64,000 nt of DNA from Trissonchulus latispiculum. Lineage: Eukaryota; Nematoda; Enoplea; Enoplida; Ironidae. The translations under genes and the position numbers were made by a program. The notes under the pieces were generated by a model. It made no database searches. It saw only the letters and a list, made by a program, of their open reading frames with translations, and had not been told where the DNA came from. Below, piece by piece: positions 34,601 to 46,600 of this stretch; position 1 is the stretch's first letter; each line of letters opens with the position of its first letter. The DNA is taken from the NCBI GenBank assembly GCA_030248195.1, contig JASAND010004338.1, positions 1 to 64,000 of the forward strand, in the 5' to 3' direction.

Positions 34601-37600
34601 AGCATTTTTGGTTACACTGACCGCAGGGGCAAGGGGTTTTTTTATTTGTGGCGTGATCTGATTTTTTTTCTTGAGCAGAAATGTATTGTTTGATGGAGTC
34701 CTATGCGTTTTTGTATCTGTATTATTGTAGATAATGATTCGTAGTATATTTCTGTATCTTGATAGAACCTATGTCCTACAGAATTCTTCAGTGCTCTCAA
34801 TTTGGTAAGCAGCGTGTTACGAGATTCTTCTTCGTTTCCGAAGTGTTACGCACATAGCACATGAATTTTTCGAGTGTTTCCAATACTTTCACGGCTCTGA
34901 TTTGTATGTAGTTGCTCTGTGATTTGTAGATTTGCTTTGTATGTCAGATGTGCTGGCTGCTCATTATTGATTGTGAGCCCGCGGGCTAGCAGGCGGATCC
35001 ACGAAGGATACTGGCATTAATCATAAAGGAATAATGAAAAACCCTGCCTGCAGTCCTTGAGGCAAAGCCTTAGTCCGAAACAGGAGAGAGCCAATGGGCA
35101 CGGTGTGTTTCTATTCTAGGGAGACAGGTTTGGATTTGTTTCGGAGTCGCATTATGAATCATCCCTCCGTGGAACGGCGGACCGTGGAAGGCCTCCTGGA
35201 AGAAATCCGTCGAGAGCGGTCCGGTGAACAGGTGGATCGTGGTCTTCTGAAAAATCTACTCAGAATGCTCTCCAGTCTTGAGGTATATGTGTGTAGGGAA
35301 GGTTCGTCTTAGGGCCTCTTCGTGCACCGGGTTAAAAGAGCTAAACAGTCCATTTTTACTGGACTGGAGGGTTAAACTAAAGTCTGACCAAAAAATGTAG
35401 AAAGCGAAATTGTTTTCTTTATATCTCAAAAACGCTTCAAGATAGCTACCACAAAGTATATATTTTCTGAACCGGACTGATGAGGTCTTTCTTTTCGTGA
35501 AAAAGTTTTTTGAAATTTCCCGTGCGATTTCAAAGGGCGCCGCTTTTATATGTACAGAAGGATTGGTACATAGTACTGCCGCGATTTTTTCACAAAAATT
35601 TTCCCCTTGTATGAAAGTCCAATCTAAGCTGAATCCAACGATATAAAGTTTTTGTGGCTACGACTTACATTGCGTCAGCAATGAATTTTTAAACAATATC
35701 CCTTCTTTCAGCTGGTTTTTGGCTTTCTTTGATGTTGCCGCCTTGATTTCCTGAACCAGTGTAAACTATGTAGCAAAAACCAGCTGAAAGAAGGGAAATT
35801 GTTTAAAAATTCATTGCGGACGCAATGTAAGTCGTAGCCACAAAAACTTTATATCGTTGGATTCAGCTTACATTGGACTTTATGATTATGTAATTTTTAC
35901 TCACTTTTGCTAGACTCGCTATGTCGAAATTTTGGGTCAAAAAGTGGTATTTTTCGAAAAAATCTACTTTCAAATTTTGAAATCTCACATATATCGGGTG
36001 AAAGCGGACGCCTAGGCGGTTCTGAAAATCTAATCGAAAAATTTTTTCGTTGAGCGAGGCGCGAGTAATAACCAGTCAAAGTCGAAAAAGCGGCAAAGAT
36101 CAAAGGATTTTGAAAATCTAAAAAATTGAATAACTCACGCAATTTTCAGCCAAAAAAGTTGAAATTTGGTGTGTAGCACTTTCATACAAGGGGAAAATTT
36201 TTGTGAAAAAATCGCGGCAGTACCATGTACCAATCCTTCTGTACATATAAAAGCGGCGCCCTTTGAAATCGCACGGGAAATTTCAAAAAAAAATTTTTAC
36301 GAAAAGAAAGATCTCATCAGTCCGGTTCAGAAAATATATACTTTGTGGTAGCTATCTTGAAGCGTTTTTGAGATATAAAGAAAACAATTTCGCTTTCTAC
36401 ATTTTTTGGTCAGACTTTAGTTAAAATTTTTTAACTCTGCTCCTCTTTTAACTCGCGCGCGAAAAGACCCTTTGACTGGAGCTGGGCTTTTATCGGTCAG
36501 TGATCTCTCTCTCAAATCTGCAAAACTGAATGCAAAATGGTCTTCTTCATACGACTGTGTTATGCAGCTGCAACTCTCGTGGTCTTACTTGGCTGTTTAT
36601 GCTTAAACCGTCTCGCTGTAATATTGGCATAGTTTTTGTCTGTGTTAGCTAGGCGCGTAGCCAGGGGGGGCGAGGGGGGCATGCCCCCCCGAAATCGGCG
36701 ACAAAAGAAAAATTTTTAACCCTTTCGCTGCCTCACCCGTCATATGACGGGAAGTCATCTCTTCTATAATGCCGACCCGTCATATGACGGGCTGAGACTA
36801 ACGTTAAAGATAGCACTATCAAAGAAGTCGGCATAATAGAACGACTTAAGGTTTGCAGGTGGCATATGAGAATGAAATTCTAAAATTTTCAGTAGTTGCC
36901 CGTCATATGACGGGCACCGGCATATCAGTATAAGGATTTTAAAAAATCTGGCTTTCGGGCCCGGCACTCGAGGAAAACACCAAAAATGGTGGTGGCAGCG
37001 AAAGAGCAGCAGCGCGAATAAATATTTCGAAAAATTTTCGCCTGCAGCGCTACTTTTCAACGAAAATATCTCAAAACCTCCTGATTTTGCTTGAAAGTTT
37101 CAACCAACTGTTTAGTTGCGGCAGAACTTTCAGAGCGTTTTTGGCTTGTCCCCCTCCGAAATTTTTTCTGGCTACGCTAGTGGTGTTAGCTTTTACGTTT
37201 ATTTATATTTGTCATAGGGGTTCCTATATTATGAGCTATAACGCCCCAATGACTTGCCTTAGAGGAGCTTTGCAGATTTTTCAACAAATTGTAGTCCGTG
37301 TCGAGTTTCGTTTAACTCACAATGTTTCATCCTCCCTGGAGATCCATAATAGACTTAACTTAGCCTCTCAAAACATTGTCTATAGGGTTTTCTGGTGCTC
37401 TGAGCTCATTCACGCTATCCGTTTTTCTGAGCTAGTTTCACCAGACCGTCTGGAGGGTCAGGTTCGATGGGGGTTGGATAGCAAAACAAAATTTTTCAAA
37501 AGTGGTCAATTTTGATAGCCAACGAAACTCCTATGCGACCTGATCGACTTTTGTCATAAGACTGCATAGTGAGCATTTTCTTGTCGGCGACATGTAAAAA

Positions 37601-40600
37601 CCTGATAAACAAGAAATAAAATGTTCAGAGTAAAGCAAAGAATGAGTTAAGATGGAACATGTATTATTATGCGGAATATTTTTAGTTGTAAATTAGATCG
37701 ACAAGCTTGTTAAATGCCAATACGAGACTTGGTGAGGTTTTGGGAAAATTCAAAAGGCAAGCTTGCTACTGTACCAATCTGGGTGCATGCCAAATCTACT
37801 TATATTGGCATTAAAGTCTGTAGATTATAAAATGTTGGTTATTGTGGTTAAGCAGTTTACAATAGTGGTGCCCCTGTCAGATTGTTAACAAGGATTAGCC
37901 TACTGTCTGGTACAGTGCTGAGGTAAATCGGGTCTATATAACATGCAGCGTGGAATTTGTACCTTACGTTATACTGGGGTTTCTCTAGGCAAAAATATAT
38001 GGGGTCGGGACAGGGGGGAATTCCCCAGTTGTGGGAGAATAAAATGGGCTGAAAATGTTTAAAACGCCTGTCTTCTGCATGTACTGTTATAACTAAGCAA
38101 AAACATTTTCGAAAATTAAGTTTTAGCGCCAAAAAGACTATTTTCGACCAACTAGTTCCGGCGAAGCCGGAAAATTTTTGACCAAAAATTCTGAAAATTG
38201 GCAATTTCTAGACACCCTGCCGCTGTGGCACGCTGCCACAAGGCTCCCACAAGTCCACTTGTGTAAGGGACTGTAAATATTGAGCATTTATTATTATATA
38301 TAGGTTGTAACTGAAGTCTGTGTATGGTACAAAGATTTAAAGGACGATATTGTTCAGGGTTTGCCGTTTTTACCTATTGACTGGAGGGTTATCATCAATT
38401 TTTTATACACGTACTCATTGGCTGACAATTTTATTGTTTTTTGCAGATTTATGAGCAAATATTTGAGGGAAAATTTCTGGACGCCACAGAGCAACTCTAC
38501 TCTGCAGAGGGTCGCTGTCTCCTGGAAAAGTTGGAGGTAGGTTAGGTTATCGGTGGCTGTTTTAGAACTTTTAATTCAGGGGTTTTTCAGTTTAGTTATT
38601 TTTATCTTTATATTTACTTGTTTACTACTCTATTTCTATTTTGTTTATTTCAGATCTCCGAATATTTGTTGCATGTGGAAAAGCGTCTAGAGGAGGAATC
38701 GGACCGTTTGTATCACTATTTGGACTTTTCCACCCGAAAAGCCCTGATCAGTTGTGTAGAGCGACAGCTTATCTCCCTACACGTGGAACAACTTCTGGAC
38801 AAGGGTATATTATTATATTAAATTACACTTATGTGTGTATGTTCTGTGTGTGGCGTTTTCCATTTTTCTATATTTGTATAGGCGCATACATATTTACGTG
38901 CTGGATTCTTTTCCCCACATTAGTTATAGTTAGTTGATTTCTCTGTCCTGTCATTCTAGGCTTGGAATCTATGCTGTCAGAGAATCGCATTGATGATCTG
39001 AAGCGACTGTATCAGCTGTTCCTCCGAGCCAAACATGGAATCCCAGAGCTCCGACAGGCCTTTGCTGGATATCTGAAGGTCCCGTCCTTTCCTCCTTTCT
39101 GTTTTGCTGTTTTTTGAATTGTTTTTGAACTTTTTGTTTCTGCTCCCCCCCCCCCTTGTTACGCCCAACGTTTGTTTCGCCTCCTCTGCCCGCCCCTGCT
39201 ATGTTATAATACTTGCGTCTATGGAAAGAAACGGGGGAGGACCAAAATTGTGGGGGGGGGGACGAGGGAATAAAGTCGGTTACAATGCTAAAAATACAAT
39301 AAAAAATTGCCTTTTTTATTTGTATACTGCAACAGCTAAGCTAAAATGTGCTCAAAAATCTAGTTTTAGTACCAAAATATATGATTTTAGACCAAAAACT
39401 TCAGGCGAAGCAGGAGTAATTTTCACAAAAAACATAAAATTTGGCATTTTCTGGGCACCTTATGGTGAGTGGGGGCGACCCCATCACTAAAAACGCTGAT
39501 GTACAGTACAGTTCTTTAAAAATTTGTTTCTTACGAAGTTCACCGTTCCCGCGAACTTCACGAAAACTAGCAATTTTCGTTAAATTTGACGAAATTCAGA
39601 TTGTCTTTTTACGAGAAATTTACACTAATTTCGTGGGAAGCTAGCTGACCTCATCCTCAGGCAAGTCCAGTTTTTCGCGTCAAAATCGTCTCGAAGATCG
39701 CCAAACTGGTGGATGAAAATTGCTACGTACTACGGTTCGCGGTGTTTGCGGGAAAAGGTGAGTTTTCCACGTTTTTAACTAGGTTTTTTATATTACGGTT
39801 TAATAATAAAGTTTTTAAGGAGCTTTACCGTACCTATAATAATATGTTTGTTTGTGTGATGTACTGTAGTAGTGTTGTGTGCCATTTCTGTGTTACAGAA
39901 GGTGGGTCGCGTGATAGTGCTGAACCCGGAACGGGAGCGCCAGATGGTCCAGGACTTGCTGGATCTGAAGGAGCGCTCTGACCAGATGGTCCGGATCGCC
40001 TTCCAGGCCGAGGAGAAGTTCCTCCAGGCCGTCAAGGACTCCTTCGAAGCCTTCATCAACCAACGGGCCAATAAGCCCGCTGAACTCATTGGTGAGTAAG
40101 TGGGCTTAGTCATCACGAAGAGCTGATGCTAGATTTTGTTAATATTCAAGGTCTTGAAAAGGAGGTCCCGGGTTTATGTCCGGGGGGGGGGAGAGGTCGT
40201 TTTTTAGTTTTTCAGACAATGCTATTTCTAATAGCTCTTTTCGTACGATCGTACCGTTTGAGGATGGTATGAGCTTCTGAGCTTTGCAGCTGGAACAACA
40301 CTGCCACTGTTTCTATTTTATAAACATCTATTTTATTTTATAACCTTTTTGTGATTTTTTTGTGAATTTTACAGACACTGACAGTCAACAAAGTTTCTTT
40401 TCTTGAAAAATTAAGCTCTGGGCAAAAAGTTTGCAATTTCAAGAAGTTCACAGTAAAGCGAACTATTGAACTCAGCAGTAGCCAGGGAGGGTTTGTTTCC
40501 AGTTTTGACTTAGGATAATTCAATACTAATTTGCATATTTCGAGCATACCAAAGTGCACTCTGGTTCCTCCCCCCTCCCCACATGCGAATGGCGCTGAAA

Positions 40601-43600
40601 TTTGAGTGACTGACTCCGCTTGCATCAGATATCAGATTTTGTTGCACCAACTGTGTACTGTATTGATTTGTGTTTTTCAGCAAAATTTGTGGATTCAAAG
40701 TTGCGTTCTGGAAATAAGGTTTGTCACACTAATTTATCATAGGGGTCGCGGCAGCGACCCCTATAATATGTGTCAAAAGTCCCTGGAGACACCGTAAAAT
40801 AAGCTGCGCAGAAGCTGCGCAAAATCCTGCGCAGATCCTGCGCAGATTTCATGCGCAAATTGTAGAGCACATCGAGTTTAGTATGTGTGCGAAGTTTCAG
40901 CCCCGTATCACTTTCCGTTAAAAAGTTGCGCCCCGGACCGGTTATGGCGGCGATGTTTTTTTTCCGGTTTCTCCTATTTGATGGTTGTATTGTACATAAT
41001 GTTCGCCGCTTTCACGTGATCTGCAGCGGTGGGCCAACCTAAAGGGCTATGGGGTCTAGTAGTACCCTCTAAAGAATTTAAGAATCACAACTTTTTTTGC
41101 GCCGCAGCTGCGCCACAGCGCCGCAGTGGCGCCGCAAAGTCGGCTCATAGCGAAAAGTGACCATTTTTGTGGTCGTCGCTCAGGTCGAACGTTACGAGCT
41201 GGAGCTGATTTCTTTTTATATTCAGAAATTACATATATTGAACTAACTAACGGTCCAGGTTGCGTTTCTCTATCACTTCCCTAGCGACCACAGTGGCTCG
41301 TCAAAAATGGTGAAAATTCGAAAAATGAAAAATCGAAATTTCTCGCTATCTATTCAACTTTGAAAGCTCAAATCTTCCATACAATGATTTTCTGGCATGG
41401 AGAATCGATTCCCGCAGTCAGTTTTACCGTCAGACCCACCCATCTTGCTGGGCTGGTTCCACTTTGCCGTCGGGAGGGTCAAGTCGGAAACCGCTTCCTG
41501 GAGGTCCATAGTAGGCTTTACCTGGCCTCTCAAAACTTTGTCTATAGGGGTTTTCTGGTGCGCCCAGCTCATTCCCGGTGTCCTTTTTGCCGTAGGACTC
41601 ATCCATCTTGCTGTGCTGGTTCCACTTTGCGGTCTGGAGGGTCATGTCGGAAACCGCTTCCTGGAGGTCCATAGTAGGCTCTACCTGGCCTCTCAAAACT
41701 TTGTCTATAGGGGTTTTCTGGTATGCCCAGCTCATTCCCGGTATCCGTTTTGCCGTCCGACGTACCTATTTTGCTGGGCTGGTTCCACTTTGCCGTTTGA
41801 AGGGTCAGTCGGGTGGGGGTCAAGTGGTCAAAAATGAAAGTTTTCAAAAGTGGTCAAATTTGGTACCAAATGAAAGCCCTAAGCGAGCTGAGCAACTTTT
41901 GTCATAGAACTGCATGCTCAAGGTGGCTGTAGAGTGCTGTGGTGGGGTGGGGTGGGGACTTAGGCGATTTTCGGTCAAAAATGAAAGTTTCAAAAGTGGT
42001 CAAATTTGGTACCAAATGAAAGCCCTAAGCGAGCTGAGCAACTTTTGTCATAGAACTGCATGCTCAACGTGGCTGTAGAGTGCTGTGGTGGGGTGGGGTG
42101 GGGACTTAGGCGATTTTCGGTCAAAAATGAAAGTTTTCAAAAGTGGTCAGATTTGGTACCAAATGAAAGCCCTAAGCGAGCTGAGCAACTTTTTGTCATA
42201 GAACTGCATGCTCAAGGTGGCTGTAGAGTGCTGTGGTGGGGGTGGGGTGGGGACTTAGGCGATTTTCGGTCAAAAATGAAAGTTTTCAAAAGTGGTCAAA
42301 TTTGGTACCAAATGAAAGCCCTAAGCGAGCTGAGCAACTTTTGTCATAGAACTGCATGCTCAAAGTGGCTGTAGAGTGCTGTGGTGGGGTGGGGTGGGGA
42401 CTTAGGCGATTTTGGGTCAAAAATGAAAGTTTCAAAAGTGGTCAAATTTGGTACCAAATGAAAGCCCTAAGCGAGCTGAGCAACTTTTGTCATGGAACCA
42501 TCCACCAATATTTGCTGTGCCAAATAACGTCCCGTGCCCATGAAACTTTTGTCTTTACTTCTTCAACCGGAATTTAAAGTATATATATATACCTATTTAT
42601 ATTTATTATATATTTAAAGGATATTTAAAGGATATATATATACGATACAGCCAACACACACACATATTATCCTCTTTTGTGCGGAGCATTTTTGTTACTT
42701 GTATAATATATAAATTATATTTTATTATGTACACATATACGTACATATGTAAAAATATATTGTATATATTTGTGTTACGTAATAATTTTTGTCTTGATTG
42801 ATTACCTTTTTCAATGTTACGTAGTAATTGCTTTGATATGAGTCATCCTCAAAACCTGTAAAGTATATACTATCCATAGCATTTAGTTACTTAATAGTTT
42901 TTGTAAATTCTGTTATTGGTGAACAATATATTATGTTTTATATATTAATTCCCTAGCGTTTATCATGACTGACTTACGTTGTATGTTGTAAGTTTATTTT
43001 GTTTATTTCTCTTTATTATGTTTTATTGTTGTTGTTTGTTTTTTAGGAGGCGACAGAGGAAGAATTGGAGCGCCTTATGGACAAAGTTATGGTACTGTTC
43101 AGATTTATTCATGGTAAGACAGAGACCAGGGTGTTCCCACTGCGTGTATGTCAGGGATGGGCGCGGAAAAAAAGGACTGGAAAAAGAAGGTTTTTTCCGT
43201 TTTTTTCCATTTTTTTCCGATGGGGTGGAAAAAAATGGAAAATATTCCTAACGTTATTTTGACGATTTTTACAATGAAATATCATGTTTTCTGAGCTTTT
43301 CCAGCAATTTCACACTATTTACAACCTTTTCCGTGGGTCATAGTAGGTGGGGGTATGTTGAGGGGGTGATTCCTTTTGGAGACATCAACTTTGAACCACT
43401 ATTACTCATTCATTATTTGGAGTTAAGAAGTCATCTTTATATCAAAATGTAGCTTAACATTTTCTCTTTTTAATGAGTACAATGGATCTGAGTTTGGCTT
43501 TCCAAAATCTTTTTCCTGTATTTTAGAAGAAGTATAATTTTTCAGATTTTTTGCAGGCTGAAGTCAATTTTTTCGCAGGACATCGGTTAGAGCATTAGAT

Positions 43601-46600
43601 ACCTCTATCAAATAGCTGGGGACCCTTTTTTAGTTATTGTGATATCGCTCTTCGTTATGGAGAAATAAACTAAAATGTCTGCGTAACCTGGATTTTGCCT
43701 ACTTTTCCCTTCTTTGGCAAGCCACTACTTCAGTTAGAAATCAGCTGTCGGGGCAACTAAAAAAGGGTCCCGGGGTATTTTTGTGTACTACACATCTGCT
43801 AAGTGGCAACTCTCTAGCTTGCATACTGAATTCTGCACAATCGCTGGAAAAAATTTGGTCGTGTTTTTGCAAAAACTACATTTTTTGTGATAGCAGCCTA
43901 AGGGGTAGCAATTGTATGATGGCCATGCCTCCGATAATTGGCCTCTGTGAGACCTTTAAATCGACACCCTTAGTTAAATTTTGCGGCTTTCGTAGCTCAA
44001 GAACTAGTGGATTATTTGATTTCTGCAGAAAGGACAAGTTTTTGACGTCAAAATAAGAAAATTGGCTATATCTCACGATAGGGAAAAGCTAGAATGTTGC
44101 TTCCAAAAGCAAAATTGTAGGGTTTAACGAGTGCTTTCGAATGGATATATGTAGTCATAGCCATGCAGCTGCTGCCAAACTTTCAGAAATTGGCAAAAAC
44201 CGCCCTGAACGCAAATGTTGAATTTTTGAAGCGCGATTGCGCGGAGGGTGTTAGAACGCTAAAACAACTTATTTTGGAAAGTTTCGTTGAATATCATCTT
44301 GGTTTACGCCGCCAATCAACAATATGTGCCCAAAAGGAATCACCACCTTAAATCTGACGAAATTGTATTGGGCTTTTTCGACGCATCTGAAAAAAATGGA
44401 AAAATATTCGGGACATGTTCTGAAAGTTAATTTATGACCTCAGAACATTAAGTAACTATCAAAACCAGTGTTTAATGAAGTAAGAATACGATGTTCATGA
44501 ATTTGAGCTAAATTTGGGATTTGACATTTTCCCCTTGGAATGTGAAAATGATTGCATAACTCAGGTAGAGTTAATAATTCCATACCTAACAGCGGAGTGT
44601 TCAACCAAAACTGTTAAAATATCTGGAATTGTTTACTTTACGAAGCGCATTACCTACGAAAACCACAAACTATGTCTAGTATAACCGCCAAAGTATACAG
44701 AAGTCACATGTCCTTTGCTTTACAGTGTCACCCGCTGAAAATATTTTATTCCTATTATCAATACTAGAACCTTTCTAAGCGCTTGTGTTATTGCATTGTC
44801 CCTGTGGGGCTACTAAACATCGTGAAAACTGCTTCTGTGCATGCAAAAACATGAAATAACGCAACTTTTAGCACATTGTGTAATTTTGGAGTGACCGGAA
44901 AAAAATGGAAGAAATGGAAAGAAAAAAAGGTTTTTTCCGGCAATCTTTTTTTTCCGGAAAAAACCAACCCTAGTGTATGTAAACTAAAATAGAGACGTAC
45001 AATGAATAGGCTATCATCCGTCGGCAAATGTATGAACACGAAGAGCCGAAAAGCTTTAACCTGAGTTAAACGTGTTGAATTTAAGGCAAGCCTTGTGGTT
45101 ATGAAGGAGTTACCTAGTTGAGGGAAAGTTAGTGTTAAGTTAAGTTAAACGAAGATTACGTACATACATAATACATAAGAGTGTGACAAGCGTCAAATTA
45201 TAGGGGAGGCGCGACAGCGCTCCCCCTATAATATGGGTGTAAAAGGCTCAGCGCGGCCCTTAGAGACCCGTTCGAGCACCGTGCCAGCTAAATACTGAAC
45301 CAAACTAGACAAATTTGGTATCGTTGGAATCAGCACGACGAGTACAACAAGTATCAAAAAAGTTTTGGTCAAAATTTTCAACTTTGAAAATTTTAGCTTC
45401 CGGACAAGTTAGGTCCGTTTGTTTTTTTTCCGTGTAAGTCACGCTTGGGGAAGCCGTTTTAGTCTAACTCACAAACTGAACGATATGGGCATTTTCAGCC
45501 GCTGAAGTTTGGTTTTTCTGAGAGTAGTATTTGTGTTAACGTACCTTTTGGACAATTTTCCGCCGCCCGGCCCGGCCGGCCACCTGTGCGGCCGGCCAAA
45601 GGTGGCCTGACCGCTAAGATCGCCAAAAAAGGCCAATTTTGTGTCACGGCTACAGGGCTCAGGGAACAAGCTAGAGAGACGCGGCTTGTTGCATAAGAAA
45701 CTTTGGGATGGGTAGCGTGTCATAACGAGGGCGATTTTCGATATCTGGCCAGGATCGTTCAGGCGGCCGGCCCAAAGTTGGTCCGGCCAAATGGCCATTT
45801 TGGAAAAATTTCCCAACTCCACAGAAAGTCCCTACACAGTCCCTACACCAGTCACAAAGTCCCAACTCCACAGAAAATAGTCAAAAATAGGCCTAAATAT
45901 GCTGTTTTGGGCCATATAGTGGGACGCATATAAGGGTTATCGGGGTCGCTGAACACGATGAGCATAGTCGCAGCGCTGTGGGGTGCTGCTATCGTGCTGT
46001 ACTGTTATGCAGCAACCATAGCACGCTGCCTGTAGACTTACTGTAAACGGCTAAACATGAAACTTGGTGATAATTGTGTCTGTAGTAAGGGGGAACTGTA
46101 GCTATGTTAGTTGGTGCACTCTCTAGCTTCCACCGTGCTGTGTGTGCTGTTCGAAAACACAGCACCGTCGATAACCAGTTATTGATTTGTCACTGGCATT
46201 TGAAATTCGGCATACAGATAGTTTAGTACATGACAAAAGTTATTGATAGGTTTCGTATACTTACTACGATGTTACTATATGGTGGCGCTGCAGTAGAGTG
46301 CTGCAGAAGTACAGCACGGCCTATAACTAACTATAGATAACTTGCAATCGCCTGAAATTCTGCAGGCACGTGCAGAATAGTATTGAAAATGATGCCGTAT
46401 AAGTCTCCTTTTTTGGCAGTGACGTTTGCGTCTAGTTGCGCTGCAGTAGTGTGCTGCTGAAGTACAGCACGGCCTATAACTAGCTACACAAAAGTTGCAA
46501 TCGTCCGAAATTTTGCTTATTAGTACGACAGAGCTTTAGAAATCTTCCCGAATAAGCTTCTTTCACTGACAGTAAAGTTTGCATCTGGTTGCGATGCAGT

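Noticed and set aside
41354..41907. Overlapping 100-146 codon frames on both strands
   Set aside because: They follow the 163-bp tandem unit. The unit length is not a multiple of three and different copies use different frames.
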